This document shows, piece after piece, positions 53,584-63,901 of a stretch of 64,000 nucleotides of DNA; the stretch's first letter is position 1; each line of letters opens with the position of its first letter. A program made the position numbers and the translations under genes. The notes under the pieces are model-generated. The model ran no database searches and was not told the origin of the DNA. It saw only the letters and a list, made by a program, of their open reading frames with translations. Source of the stretch: Acinetobacter corruptisaponis (GTDB taxonomy: Bacteria > Pseudomonadota > Gammaproteobacteria > Pseudomonadales > Moraxellaceae); NCBI RefSeq assembly GCF_030053775.1, contig NZ_CP125669.1, positions 1,359,962 to 1,423,961 of the forward strand, given 5' to 3'.

Positions 53584-53892
53584 ATGCAACACGTTGATGA
53601 TGAGTTTTATGAGCGGGCTGACCAGCACATTCAATTATCCAATGAACAAATCACTGATCAAATTGGTAAAGGTAAAGTCAGTGCTTCCATGCTTTATGCT
53701 ACCTCACGCTTTAATGCGTGGATCAGTGCCTGTGGATGGAATACAGGTACAGAGTTAGAACAAGCAAAAGAAGAAACCATCCAATATTTTCTAGCCGAAT
53801 ATAGAAAAATGCTTGAAGAAAATCTGGATGATTATATTGAAAATTTTGATGAATATATGTCTATTCCTCCAGAATCTGAAAACATCAATTAG
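53584..53892 (+). CDS. DUF3144 domain protein
   Basis: A 102-residue acidic helical protein. HVDDEFYERADQHIQLSNEQ, KGKVSASMLYATSRFNAW and the C-terminal ENLDDYIENFDEYM match the DUF3144 family, whose function is unknown. AAGGA lies eight bases before ATG 53584; the longer frame from 53557 has no ribosome site. It lies between the YbeD-like gene and lipB. Confidence 0.75.
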   Translation: MQHVDDEFYERADQHIQLSNEQITDQIGKGKVSASMLYATSRFNAWISACGWNTGTELEQAKEETIQYFLAEYRKMLEENLDDYIENFDEYMSIPPESENIN

Positions 53893-53894
53893 TT

Positions 53895-54041
53895 ATACCA
53901 ATCCTCATAAATAAATTAAATTTTTACATTTCCAAGAAGACGAACACAGTTCGTCCCTACACATATATCAGATTGAATTGTAGGGGAAAACTGTGTTTTC
54001 CTTTTCTAATAATTTTTTAATTTAATTTTACAGGTTGGTAT
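53895..54041. repeat. Palindromic intergenic element
   Basis: The ends ATACCAATCC (53895) and, read inward from 54041, ATACCAACCT are near-matching, followed on both sides by AT-rich arms. Inside, the 23-bp arms at 53939-53961 (ending GTCCCTACA) and 53979-54001 (starting TGTAGGGG) pair almost fully around the shared core AACACAGTT. The whole 147 bp can fold into one long hairpin. It has no open frame. It resembles a small mobile repeat (MITE or REP type) placed between two housekeeping genes. Confidence 0.6.
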
Positions 54042-54076
54042 TATTTCTATAACTAAAACCTCAAAGGAAGTTTATT

Positions 54077-54733
54077 GTGACGAGCCTTAGTAAACCCTCC
54101 TTAATTATCCGCTGTTTCAAAGACCTACAAGACTACAGCTCGCGCTTTGAAGCCATGAAAGACTTTACGGCGAATCGCGACGAAAGCACACCTGATGAGG
54201 TTTGGCTATTACAGCATCAGGATGTCCTTACTCAGGGACAGGCAGGCAAGGCAGAACATATACTCGTACAGAGCAACCTCCCCATCGTTCAGACAGACCG
54301 TGGAGGGCAAGTGACATGGCATGGACAGGGACAACTGGTCGCCTACTTCCTGTTTGATTTAAACCGCCTGAAATGGCATGTACGCACCTTGGTCAACTTT
54401 GCGGAAAAGGCCATGATTGACCTGCTTCAACAATACAATATCCAGGCCTATGCAAAGCCTGATGCACCTGGCGTGTATGTGGACGGGCGCAAGATTGGTT
54501 CTCTTGGTTTTAAAATCCGTCGGGGACGCAGCTACCACGGTTTAGCCCTGAATGTTGACTGTGACCTGACAGGCTTCCAAACCATTAATCCTTGTGGATA
54601 CGCAGGGTTGGAAATGGTACGCTTGCAAGACCTGCTTGAAGATTACCCAAGCTTTGAGCAGCTCTGTCATGATTTTGTTTGCTATTTAAAAAATACGAAT
54701 TTCTTTCATGACCCTGAAGTCAAATCTGAATAA
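54077..54733 (+). CDS. lipB: Octanoyl transferase LipB
   Basis: A 218-residue enzyme that moves octanoyl from acyl carrier protein to lipoyl domains, such as that of SucB in this window. [20 protein letters not shown] (about 75-94) is the substrate-binding block, [20 protein letters not shown] (about 137-156) holds the catalytic Lys, and [12 protein letters not shown] (about 174-185) holds the catalytic Cys. The start is GTG 54077 with AAAGGA upstream. No lipA is visible. Confidence 0.95.
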   Translation: MTSLSKPSLIIRCFKDLQDYSSRFEAMKDFTANRDESTPDEVWLLQHQDVLTQGQAGKAEHILVQSNLPIVQTDRGGQVTWHGQGQLVAYFLFDLNRLKWHVRTLVNFAEKAMIDLLQQYNIQAYAKPDAPGVYVDGRKIGSLGFKIRRGRSYHGLALNVDCDLTGFQTINPCGYAGLEMVRLQDLLEDYPSFEQLCHDFVCYLKNTNFFHDPEVKSE

Positions 54734-54814
54734 ACTACTTTTCAATTTTAGAGAAATAAATTAGAGTAATTACTCTAAATTTGCTTTTGCATAATTTTAA
54801 CAAGGGATACGCAA

Positions 54815-55348
54815 GTGATTTCGACCAAAGCAGTGAAGCCCACTTTGCAATTTGCCTACGTAAAACTCATGATGGATGTTGTTGGTCGTGGTTTAGTAAT
54901 GGCAAGCCAAGTGGACGATGAAGTACAACAGGAAGTTTCCAAGTTTCCTGTTGGCTTTATACTTTCAATGAATGTTTTTCCAAATGGACCTGCATTTGTT
55001 GCGCGAGTAACAGAAGAAAAACAGTTAGAGCTTCTCTCTAACTATAAAGGCAAGCCTGATTTAACCATCACGTTCAAGCATCTTACCCATGCATTTCTGG
55101 TTTTCTCGTTTCAGGAGAGTACTGCCCAGGCATTTGCCAATGACCGTATGATTGCCGATGGCGATGTATCCAGCGCAATCCGTCTTGTGCGTTGCCTGAA
55201 CAAGATGGAATCATTGATCCTGCCTAAGCTGATCGCCAACCTTGCAGTCAAGCGCTATCCAGCTGAATTAACATTAAAAGAAAAATTCACTGGCGCAAAA
55301 AATATCTACCTCAAAGTCGCACAATCATATTTCAAACGGAGCGCATAA
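54815..55348 (+). CDS. SCP2-like (sterol carrier-type) protein
   Basis: A 177-residue protein starting at GTG 54815 with AAGGG upstream. GKPDLTITFKHLTHAFLVFS and ANDRMIADGDVSSAIRLVRC (about 79-98 and 108-127) have the pattern of SCP2 lipid-binding domains: a beta strand with D-x-T-I, then a G-D-x-x-x-A helix. No catalytic residues are apparent. One base separates it from the iron-dependent alcohol dehydrogenase, so the two are surely co-transcribed and may handle the same hydrophobic substrate. Not recognised beyond this. Confidence 0.6.
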   Translation: MISTKAVKPTLQFAYVKLMMDVVGRGLVMASQVDDEVQQEVSKFPVGFILSMNVFPNGPAFVARVTEEKQLELLSNYKGKPDLTITFKHLTHAFLVFSFQESTAQAFANDRMIADGDVSSAIRLVRCLNKMESLILPKLIANLAVKRYPAELTLKEKFTGAKNIYLKVAQSYFKRSA

Positions 55349-55349
55349 C

Positions 55350-56534
55350 ATGGCTAAGCCTTATTACGAATTTTTCTGTCCTGTAAAGGTAATTGCTGGT
55401 AACGCCGCGTTAGAGCATATCCCGTTTGAGCTTGCAACTTTAGGCGCAAAACGCCCAATGATCATTACCGATAAAGGTGTGCGCGCCAACGGTTTACTTG
55501 GCCCAATCGAGGCGGCATTCAGCACCACTGATGCCGTGATTGGCGCAATCTTTGATGACGTTCCACCAGATTCAAGCCTGGAAGTGGTACGTCAGGCAGC
55601 GGAACTTTACCGTAAGCAAAACTGTGATGCGATTATTGCGATTGGTGGCGGTTCAGTGATTGACACCTCTAAAGCAACCAACATCCTTGTGTCTGAGGGT
55701 GGCAATGACCTGCTTCAATACTCTGGTGCGCATAATCTTCCAAAACCATTAAAGCCATTCTTCGTAATTCCAACCACGTCTGGTACAGGCTCTGAAGTCA
55801 CCATGGTTGCCGTGGTATCAGATACCCAGCGTAATGTGAAGCTGGCATTTGCATCTTACTACTTGATGCCTCATGCTGCGATTCTTGACCCACGCATGAC
55901 CTTGACTTTGCCACCACACTTAACCGCAATGACTGGAATGGATGCACTCACGCACTGTGTTGAGGCATACACCTGTTTAGCAGCGAATCCATTAAGTGAT
56001 GCCTATGCAAGTGCAGGAATCAAGAAGATCAGTGAAAACCTGTTCAAGGTGCTGGACAACCCTAGTGATGCCCAAGGCCGTTTAGAGTTGGCACAGGCTT
56101 CGACCATGGCGGGTATTGCATTCTCCAACTCAATGGTTGGTCTGGTTCACTCACTTGGCCATGCCTTGGGTGCGGTGGCTCACCTGCCCCACGGTTTATG
56201 CATGAACCTATTCCTGCCATATGTGCTTGAATATAACAAAGAGATCAATGGCGATAAAATTGGTGAATTATTACTGCCACTTGCAGGTGCAGACATTTAT
56301 GCACAAACACCTGCCAGCCAGCGTGCAGATAAAGCGATTGCAACCATTTTAACCATGCGTGACCGCCTATTCAGCCTCACCAAGCTACCACGTACCCTGC
56401 GTGAAACAGGTAAGGTAACTGAAGCACAGTTGGATGAAGTGGCTGAGAAAGCGTTAAATGATGGTTCTATCATTTACAATCCGAAAGAAGCAAGTTTGCA
56501 GGATCTACGTACAATTCTACAAAAAGCTTGGTAA
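55350..56534 (+). CDS. Iron-containing alcohol dehydrogenase
   Basis: A 394-residue group III alcohol dehydrogenase. The NAD-binding loop is AIIAIGGGSVIDTSKA (about 94-109). The metal ligands are in the segment TGMDALTHCVEAY (about 197-209) and in VHSLGHALGAVAHLPHG (about 267-283), with the conserved Asp and His residues. It oxidises alcohols or reduces aldehydes; the substrate is not evident. GGAG lies nine bases before the ATG, inside the SCP2-like gene. A terminator follows. Confidence 0.9.
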   Translation: MAKPYYEFFCPVKVIAGNAALEHIPFELATLGAKRPMIITDKGVRANGLLGPIEAAFSTTDAVIGAIFDDVPPDSSLEVVRQAAELYRKQNCDAIIAIGGGSVIDTSKATNILVSEGGNDLLQYSGAHNLPKPLKPFFVIPTTSGTGSEVTMVAVVSDTQRNVKLAFASYYLMPHAAILDPRMTLTLPPHLTAMTGMDALTHCVEAYTCLAANPLSDAYASAGIKKISENLFKVLDNPSDAQGRLELAQASTMAGIAFSNSMVGLVHSLGHALGAVAHLPHGLCMNLFLPYVLEYNKEINGDKIGELLLPLAGADIYAQTPASQRADKAIATILTMRDRLFSLTKLPRTLRETGKVTEAQLDEVAEKALNDGSIIYNPKEASLQDLRTILQKAW

Positions 56535-56567
56535 TTCATTTATTTAGATAAATAATTATCATTTATG

Positions 56568-56602
56568 AGCCCTGATCTGACCCAATGATCGGGGCTTTTT
56601 TC
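56568..56602 (+). terminator. Terminator after the iron alcohol dehydrogenase
   Basis: AGCCCTGATC, a nine-base loop, GATCGGGGCT (one G-T pair) and TTTTTT, 33 bp after the stop codon. Confidence 0.88.
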
Positions 56603-56787
56603 ATTTCAGTGAATTTTTATTCATCTGTTTCTCTGCACAACTGGCAAAAAAATTGCTAAAAAAAGCGTAAAAGTACTGACAATGTTCATCAATTTACGAT
56701 AGATTGGCGAACTTCTTTTTTTCTATAGGGGGGATCGTTTTCGTCTCAAACGATCCTTAAACCATAGCTGATCCTTGATCAACGATT

Positions 56788-58197
56788 ATGAGGATAACGC
56801 CGTTGACAAATATCTCTGGGACTCCATCGGTAGCTAAGCTGCAAAAAACGCTAGGTCTCTGGCACATTATCATTATTGGCTTAGCCTACATTCAACCCAT
56901 GACTTTGTTTGACACTTTCGGACTGGTATCGGAAGAAAGTCATCATCATGTTCCGACCTCCTATATTGTTGCCCTAATTGCAATTTTATTCACGTCGATC
57001 AGTTATGGTCACATGATTCGTCGTTACCCATCATCAGGGTCGGCTTATACCTATGCACAAAAATCCATCCATCCAAACGTGGGCTTTATGGTGGGCTGGT
57101 CATCATGGCTGGACTACCTGCTGTCACCAATGGTCAATATCATTCTGGCAGGCATCTATCTTGACGCATTATTCCCGAATGTAAACCACTGGGTCTGGGT
57201 GATTGTCCTGACCGCCTTTATGACTGGCATCAACCTACGTGGTGCACGTTTTGTGGCGAACTTTAACAGCCTGATTGTCCTCGTCCAGCTTATCGTGATT
57301 GCTGTATTCACCTATCTGGTCTATAGCAAGCTACAGATGGGATATAATGCTGAAGGGCCAATTACCGCAGAAACCCGTTACCAGCTCTGGAGCCTGGAAC
57401 CATTCTGGAATGACCTGACTTCTGTAGGGGCATTGATTACAGGTGCAACCCTGCTGTGCTTCTCGTTTACGGGCTTTGACTCGCTCAGCTCTCTGGCCGA
57501 AGAAACCAAGGACACTGAAAAGACGCTGCCTAAAGCGATTTTCCTGACTGCATTATTTGCAGGTATTGTGTTTATTATCAGTACCTACTTTATGCAAATC
57601 TACTTCCCGAATGATCCTAAAACTTATTTTGAGGATGTTGCCGCAACCCAGCCTGACATCCTGTTGCTGGTGGGTGGTTCGTTATTCCAGTCCTATGTGC
57701 TTGCCTTTGCGATTGTGACGGTCATGGCATCAGGGATTTCTGCCCATGCAGGTGTATCACGCTTAATGTATGTGATGGGTCGGGATGGTGTCATTAACAA
57801 GAAAATCTTTGGTCATATCAGCCCGAAAACCTTTACGCCATCCTATAACATTCTGATTGTTGGATTGGTGGCATTAAGTGCAGGTTTCATGAGTCTGGAT
57901 GTGGTGATTTCCATGATTAGTTTTGGTGCCCTGATTGCGTTCACATTTGTGAACCTGTCCGTGATTTCACGTTATGCCTTACGTGATGGCCGTACCAAGA
58001 ACTTCAAGGACATTGTGAGCTTTGTGATTATTCCGCTCTTGGGCTTTCTCAGCGTTTTTGCCATGTGGCTTGAAATTGAAGACACGGCATTGAAATATGG
58101 CTTATGGTGGGCAATGTTCGGTATTTTATACCTTGGTTATAAAACCAAAGGCTTTAAATACAATGCCCCTCAGCATAATGAGTTTGATGACCGTTAA
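56788..58197 (+). CDS. PuuP-like APC-family permease (putrescine or amino-acid importer)
   Basis: A 469-residue, twelve-helix transporter. KTLGLWHIIIIGLAYIQPMT (about 20-39), ISYGHMIRRYPSSGSAYTYA (about 71-90) and NVGFMVGWSSWLDYLLSPMV (about 96-115) follow the Escherichia coli PuuP putrescine importer closely as I remember it. FTGFDSLSSLAEETKD (about 228-243) is the APC motif in helix 6. The start may be ATG 56788 or TTG 56803; the latter has GAGG about ten bases upstream. No other polyamine genes are near, so the substrate stays uncertain. Confidence 0.82.
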   Translation: MRITPLTNISGTPSVAKLQKTLGLWHIIIIGLAYIQPMTLFDTFGLVSEESHHHVPTSYIVALIAILFTSISYGHMIRRYPSSGSAYTYAQKSIHPNVGFMVGWSSWLDYLLSPMVNIILAGIYLDALFPNVNHWVWVIVLTAFMTGINLRGARFVANFNSLIVLVQLIVIAVFTYLVYSKLQMGYNAEGPITAETRYQLWSLEPFWNDLTSVGALITGATLLCFSFTGFDSLSSLAEETKDTEKTLPKAIFLTALFAGIVFIISTYFMQIYFPNDPKTYFEDVAATQPDILLLVGGSLFQSYVLAFAIVTVMASGISAHAGVSRLMYVMGRDGVINKKIFGHISPKTFTPSYNILIVGLVALSAGFMSLDVVISMISFGALIAFTFVNLSVISRYALRDGRTKNFKDIVSFVIIPLLGFLSVFAMWLEIEDTALKYGLWWAMFGILYLGYKTKGFKYNAPQHNEFDDR

Positions 58198-58211
58198 ACT
58201 GGTTAAAATAG

Positions 58212-58236
58212 AAAAGGCGCTCAATGCGCCTTTTTT
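58212..58236. terminator. Terminator between the permease and flavodoxin genes
   Basis: AAAAGGCGC-TCAAT-GCGCCTTTTTT, positioned 14 bp after the permease stop and just beyond the stop of the converging flavodoxin gene. Confidence 0.92.
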
Positions 58237-58251
58237 ACCGCCTTAAAAAGC

Positions 58252-58806
58252 TTAGCCATGTAGCTTTTCAACAATTGATTTCACCCGTTGTGCATATAGC
58301 TTGGCGGTTTCCAAGTCCCCTGCTGGAATTTCATCGACACCTGCATCTGAGGGGGACTGAACCAATAACCCCACTGAACCACCCAAGTTGTTTATATCTT
58401 CACGTGTAGCAGCCTTGGTGTTGGCTGGAAGCAGACCCAAACTTACCCAGATACCCCCATGCTGTGAAGCTAGAGTTTGCAATTGAATCAGGGTAACCTG
58501 CTTGTCCCCATTCAGGCTTGCACTATTGGTGAAACCTGCAAACACCTTGTCCTGCCAGCCACGTGTAAACCAGATTTTTGAGGACGCATCGGCAAACTTC
58601 TTAAACTGCCAAGGTGTGGCAGCCATGTAGGTTGGTGCCCCAAAGACAATGCCCTGTGCATCATTTAAAGTTTGCCAATCCTGTTCGGTAATATCACCAT
58701 TCTGGTCAATTTCGATTAAAGATGCCTCAATGGTTTGAGCAAAGGTTTCAGCAATGACTTTGGTGTGACCATAACCAGAAAAGTAAACAACTGCGATTTT
58801 TGACAT
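58252..58806 (-). CDS. Flavodoxin-family NAD(P)H oxidoreductase
   Basis: A 184-residue flavodoxin/WrbA-like protein. KIAVVYFSGYGHTKVIAETF (about 3-22) is the FMN phosphate loop, GIVFGAPTYMAATPWQFKKF (about 53-72) the isoalloxazine loop, and GFTNSASLNGDKQVTLIQL plus HGGIWVSLGLLP the remaining flavin contacts. It probably reduces quinones or electrophiles. It is divergent from an HxlR regulator across a 20-bp palindrome, which suggests direct control by that regulator. Confidence 0.85.
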   Translation of the reverse strand: MSKIAVVYFSGYGHTKVIAETFAQTIEASLIEIDQNGDITEQDWQTLNDAQGIVFGAPTYMAATPWQFKKFADASSKIWFTRGWQDKVFAGFTNSASLNGDKQVTLIQLQTLASQHGGIWVSLGLLPANTKAATREDINNLGGSVGLLVQSPSDAGVDEIPAGDLETAKLYAQRVKSIVEKLHG

Positions 58807-58869
58807 AGGAGTATCCTAAATTTTTCAAAACTTCGATTTAATGATATATTTTAGAAACTAGGTGTCAAT

Positions 58870-58889
58870 TAGTTACCAATTGGTAACTA
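58870..58889. promoter_or_regulatory. Perfect 20-bp palindromic operator
   Basis: TAGTTACCAATTGGTAACTA is exactly self-complementary. It lies between the divergent flavodoxin and HxlR genes, with a TATAAA box at 58894-58899 on the regulator side. HxlR regulators bind such palindromes in the intergenic region of genes they control, so I infer repression of both directions. Confidence 0.75.
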
Positions 58890-58923
58890 GGGTTATAAAA
58901 TGGGAAAATTGAGGGTTCCAGAC

Positions 58924-59304
58924 ATGAATCAGGCATTAAAATATGATATTTATCAGCAACATTGTCCTGCCCGATTATTTTTTGAAAAAATTGCGGACAA
59001 GTGGGTATTGTTGATCATCAATATCCTTTCCCAGGAAACCCAGCATTTCAATTTATTGAAAAAGAACATTCAGGGGATTTCCCCCAAAGTCCTTTCACAA
59101 AAACTGAAAATGCTTGAACGCGATGGCTTTATTGAAAGGCGGGTACAAAACACTTCTCCCATCCGTGTCGATTATTCATTAACCTTGTTAGGGATTGAAG
59201 TGGCGAAAATGGCATATCAACTGAAAGACTGGGCGGAAAGCAATATTGAGCAGGTGATCTCGGCCCAGCAGCGTTTTGATGCCACACAACAACAAGAAAT
59301 GTGA
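58924..59304 (+). CDS. HxlR-family transcriptional regulator
   Basis: A 126-residue winged helix-turn-helix protein. CPARLFFEKIADKWVLLIIN (about 13-32) contains the conserved N-terminal Cys and the G/ADKW block of HxlR; ISPKVLSQKLKMLERDGFIE (about 52-71) is the recognition helix, and the beta wing with VDYSLTLLG follows. ATG 58900 lies only ten bases from the operator and next to the TATAAA box, so the start is more likely ATG 58924, which has GAGGG eight bases upstream. HxlR proteins such as HypR and YodB sense electrophiles through the N-terminal Cys. The VOC gene follows at once. Confidence 0.88.
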   Translation: MNQALKYDIYQQHCPARLFFEKIADKWVLLIINILSQETQHFNLLKKNIQGISPKVLSQKLKMLERDGFIERRVQNTSPIRVDYSLTLLGIEVAKMAYQLKDWAESNIEQVISAQQRFDATQQQEM

Positions 59305-59312
59305 GGTTCAAT

Positions 59313-59693
59313 ATGTATCCACAACCTTTAATTGCCGTTGCAGATGTTGAAAAAACCAGTCGGTGGTATCAAACAATACTCGGCCTGCAAAGCGGTCACG
59401 GCGGCAAGGAATATGAACAGTTGCTGTTTGAACAACGCATGGTGCTACAGCTACACCAATGGCAGGCACATGAGCATCCGCATATTGGCAAGCCTGAACG
59501 AATTGTTGGAAATGGTGTGTTGTTGTGGTTTGAGAGTGCTCACTTTGATCAGCTTGTTGATAAATTACAAGCCCATCAAGTCGAGATTTTAGAGGGGCCT
59601 AAATACAATCCTAATGCAAATCATCGGGAGATTTGGTTTAAAGATCCAAACGGTTATATTCTAGTCGTGGCAAGTCCCTATGGTGATATATAA
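59313..59693 (+). CDS. VOC-superfamily protein (glyoxalase/bleomycin-resistance fold)
   Basis: A 126-residue protein with the VOC pattern: PLIAVADVEKTSRWYQTILG at the N-terminus, MVLQLHQWQ in the first module, and HREIWFKDPNGYILVVASPY at the C-terminus with the E-x-W-F-x-D-P-x-G-Y metal-site strand. It begins eight bases after the HxlR stop, with GAGG seven bases before ATG 59313. It is thus in one unit with the regulator. Together with the flavodoxin this suggests a small electrophile or glyoxal detoxification module; the substrate is unknown. Confidence 0.83.
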   Translation: MYPQPLIAVADVEKTSRWYQTILGLQSGHGGKEYEQLLFEQRMVLQLHQWQAHEHPHIGKPERIVGNGVLLWFESAHFDQLVDKLQAHQVEILEGPKYNPNANHREIWFKDPNGYILVVASPYGDI

Positions 59694-59706
59694 AAACTTT
59701 TAACAA

Positions 59707-60186
59707 TCAGGTCAGTGCTTTAAACCCCTGCTGCCGCCAGGCTTCATAAACAATCACCGCGGTTGCGTTGGAAAGGTTCAGGCTTCTTGAATTTTCAGCC
59801 ATAGGTAAACGAATCCAGTTTTCCTGCGGAAACATCAGCCGCACCTGTTCAGGCAAGCCACGGGTTTCAGGTCCCATCAACAAGGCGACAGGACGATTTA
59901 AATTTACTGTATGTGGTGTGGCAGAACCTTTGGTGGTCAATGGAAAAATATCATTAATGCCAATATCCTTTGCCTTTAAATCGGCGAGGCAAAGTTCGAT
60001 GTTGTCCCAAATCTGCATTCTTGCCCATTCGTGATAATCCAGGCCTGCACGTTTCAGCTTCTTATCATCCAGTTCAAAGCCCAAAGGCTTGATCAAATGG
60101 AGTTGCGCACCTGTATTGGCACATAAACGAATGATATTGCCTGTGTTGGCAGGAATTTCAGGTTCGTATAGGACAACATGAATCAC
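59707..60186 (-). CDS. trmL: tRNA (cytidine/uridine-2'-O-)-methyltransferase TrmL
   Basis: A 159-residue SPOUT methyltransferase that 2'-O-methylates the wobble base of tRNA-Leu isoacceptors. [20 protein letters not shown] (about 7-26) is the conserved N-terminal block; [15 protein letters not shown] (about 99-113) and [20 protein letters not shown] (about 129-148) form the SAM-binding trefoil knot. The start is GTG 60186. It is followed by a short gap to the end of the VOC gene and preceded at 38 bp by cysG. Confidence 0.93.
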   Translation of the reverse strand: MIHVVLYEPEIPANTGNIIRLCANTGAQLHLIKPLGFELDDKKLKRAGLDYHEWARMQIWDNIELCLADLKAKDIGINDIFPLTTKGSATPHTVNLNRPVALLMGPETRGLPEQVRLMFPQENWIRLPMAENSRSLNLSNATAVIVYEAWRQQGFKALT

Positions 60187-60223
60187 TTGTTTCTCTCACT
60201 TTGTCAGGGCGCAATCATGCGCC

Positions 60224-61597
60224 CTACAACCATTGTAACTGTTCACGCAGACTCACCACCTCACCAATAATGGTTAAGGTCGGTGCCACGATATGATGTT
60301 CAGACACTTTGGCTGCAATATCCGCCAATGTACCCACCAGCACTTTCTGCTCAGGCGTTGTACCTTTGGAAATCAAGGCAACAGGCATACTTGGACGTTG
60401 ACCATGAGCAATCAGTTGCTCACAAATACGCTCCAAGCCCACCAAGCCCATGTACAACACCAAGGTCTGATTTTCATACACCAGTTCATTCCAGGGTAAT
60501 TCTGGTGAACCCTCTTTTAAGTGCCCAGTCAGGAAACGAACACTTTGTGCATAATCACGATGGGTCAGCGGAATCCCTGCGTATGCGGAACAACCCGATG
60601 CGGCGGTAATTCCAGGCACAACCTGAAAAGTGACACTAGCTTCAACCAGCTCCTGAATTTCTTCACCACCACGTCCAAAGATAAATGGATCACCACCTTT
60701 CAGGCGGCAAACGCGTTTACCCTTTTGTGCATACTCCACCAATAAGGCATTAATACCCTCTTGTGGAACGGAATGATTGGAGCGTGCCTTACCGACATAA
60801 ATCTTTTCCGCATCACGGCGGCAGAGTTCCAGAATCGGCGCAGACACCAAGCGGTCATATATCACCACATCCGCCTGCTGCATTAAGCGTAAGGCTTTTA
60901 AGGTCAAAAGTTCAGGATCACCTGGTCCAGCCCCCACCAGATACACCTCACCTTTTGGAGCCGTCCATTCAGTCAACGCCTGCTGGATCAGATCATTCGC
61001 CACATCCAGATTGTCATTGAACACCTGCTCCTTTAACGGGCTGGCATACAGGTTCTCCCAAAAGATACGGCGTTCATCTGGATTGGAAATCTTTTCCTTG
61101 ACCTGTTTACGCCAAAGACCTGAAAACTCAGCCAGTTTACCCATGCCATGCGGCACAATCGTTTCAATCTGGGTACGAAGTTGTCTGGATAAAACGGGCG
61201 ATGCGCCATTGGATGCCACCGAAACCACCAAAGGTGAACGGTCAATAATCGCGGGAACCATGAAACGGCAATGCGGAATATCATCAACACTGTTGACTAG
61301 AATATTGCGCTGCTCGCATTGTTCAAAGACCGCCTTGTTCACTTCAGGCTGATCGGTTGCGGCAATCACCAAACGATAACGTGTAGCAAGAATACTTTCA
61401 GAAAAAACAGCCTGAATATATTGCCCCATTGATTTGTAAATAAGCTGGCGTAACTCAGGCTCAATCTCAGGTGCAATCACATCGACAATCGCACCTGCCT
61501 TCACTAATAAACTTGCTTTACGGTAGGCAATATGCCCACCGCCAACAATCAGACAACGTTGCTGCTGCAACTTTAAAGAGATTGGGAAAATTTCCAC
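60224..61597 (-). CDS. cysG: Siroheme synthase CysG
   Basis: A 457-residue multifunctional enzyme that makes siroheme for sulfite and nitrite reductases. The N-terminal part (RCLIVGGGHIAYRKASLLVK, about 14-33) is precorrin-2 dehydrogenase/ferrochelatase, and IPHCRFMVPAIIDRSPLVVS lies at about 108-127. The C-terminal part is the uroporphyrinogen-III methyltransferase, with VYLVGAGPGDPELLTLKALR (about 218-237), CRLKGGDPFIFGRGGEEI (about 296-313) and GITAASGCSAYAGIPLTHRD. The start is GTG 61597, supported by AGAGG seven bases upstream. It is probably co-transcribed with serS upstream. Confidence 0.95.
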   Translation of the reverse strand: MEIFPISLKLQQQRCLIVGGGHIAYRKASLLVKAGAIVDVIAPEIEPELRQLIYKSMGQYIQAVFSESILATRYRLVIAATDQPEVNKAVFEQCEQRNILVNSVDDIPHCRFMVPAIIDRSPLVVSVASNGASPVLSRQLRTQIETIVPHGMGKLAEFSGLWRKQVKEKISNPDERRIFWENLYASPLKEQVFNDNLDVANDLIQQALTEWTAPKGEVYLVGAGPGDPELLTLKALRLMQQADVVIYDRLVSAPILELCRRDAEKIYVGKARSNHSVPQEGINALLVEYAQKGKRVCRLKGGDPFIFGRGGEEIQELVEASVTFQVVPGITAASGCSAYAGIPLTHRDYAQSVRFLTGHLKEGSPELPWNELVYENQTLVLYMGLVGLERICEQLIAHGQRPSMPVALISKGTTPEQKVLVGTLADIAAKVSEHHIVAPTLTIIGEVVSLREQLQWL

Positions 61598-61664
61598 GAT
61601 ATGCCTCTAAATTTTAAATCTGATTGGGCTAAAGCAAAAACTATGCACAAAATGGATGCACAGT

Positions 61665-62942
<1,278 letters not shown>

Positions 62943-63052
62943 TCATGAATAGAAAAAAACTGGCTATAGTGTAAGGCTTTAACCTGAAAAAATACAGTAA
63001 TAGACAACAAAGACTCAGCATCCACACACGATATGTCGATGCTGAATACTGG

Positions 63053-63814
63053 CTAAACAGGCTCTTTCGGCAGACTTGGCAGATATTGCGGCTTAATAAA
63101 CTGTTTGGCGGCATAATATGGCAGGGTCAGCTCGCTCATCCCCTCGGCGTACGAAGCCAACTCATACAGCGGATAGACAAACACTATCCCATTGACACCA
63201 TAATAATAGTTGTCACTGACCTGCAACTGCTCTTTCTTGATGTTATGGTCCTCCAGCCAATTCTGATTCGAGGCATATAACTCATCGCGTAGTTTTTGGT
63301 TCATGTCAGGTTTAACCAATTCACTTACAGTAATGTGTTTTTTATTGGACAGGTCAAAATTGACAAATTCCTGATGCGACATGCCATGTGCCGCACCCGC
63401 AGGGTAACTATAGGTCTGAATTGCAAAAGTCGCCAAATTATAGTTTTGCCCTACAAAACGCACATAGGTGCTACTTTCACTAAGCGAGGGTTCATCCGCT
63501 GGCACCTTGACTTTTTGGTCTGCAATGTTGGCAAAGGCATTCGGCTCTGCCTTTTTCATACGATTGATAAAATATTCATCAATCCATTTTTGCTTGGTCT
63601 CTACCGTTTGCAGGTCATAACTGGTACAACCATCTTCCAGACACAACTTTTGTTTAGGAATCTTGACCGCCACAACTTTGGCCTGAATCAATGGAATATC
63701 GACTTTTTCAGCAGTAGCTGCCGATTGTTCCTTTTTAGGTTGGCAGCCAGCAAGTGCAATGACCGTAAGTATTGGAATGAGTGGAATCAATTGTGATCTT
63801 TTTACTATTTTCAT
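63053..63814 (-). CDS. DUF3298-domain lipoprotein
   Basis: A 253-residue secreted lipoprotein. The signal peptide ends in the lipobox IALAGC (Cys at about 24), so it is lipid-anchored after cleavage. The mature part has a DUF4163-like segment and the DUF3298 block SYPAGAAHGMSHQEFVNFDL (about 137-156), where GAAHG and the following F-x-L match RsiV-type extracytoplasmic domains, and SDNYYYGVNGIVFVYPLYEL (about 202-221). RsiV binds lysozyme in Bacillus, but this protein lacks an anti-sigma domain. The function is unknown; an envelope role is likely. Confidence 0.8.
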   Translation of the reverse strand: MKIVKRSQLIPLIPILTVIALAGCQPKKEQSAATAEKVDIPLIQAKVVAVKIPKQKLCLEDGCTSYDLQTVETKQKWIDEYFINRMKKAEPNAFANIADQKVKVPADEPSLSESSTYVRFVGQNYNLATFAIQTYSYPAGAAHGMSHQEFVNFDLSNKKHITVSELVKPDMNQKLRDELYASNQNWLEDHNIKKEQLQVSDNYYYGVNGIVFVYPLYELASYAEGMSELTLPYYAAKQFIKPQYLPSLPKEPV

Positions 63815-63901
63815 CGCTATGCAAGTCTCCAGAATTTTTCTTCACTATACAAAGCCTTGTAGCTAGATGAAATTAAGAAATGTATCTATATCGCGCCCAG
63901 C

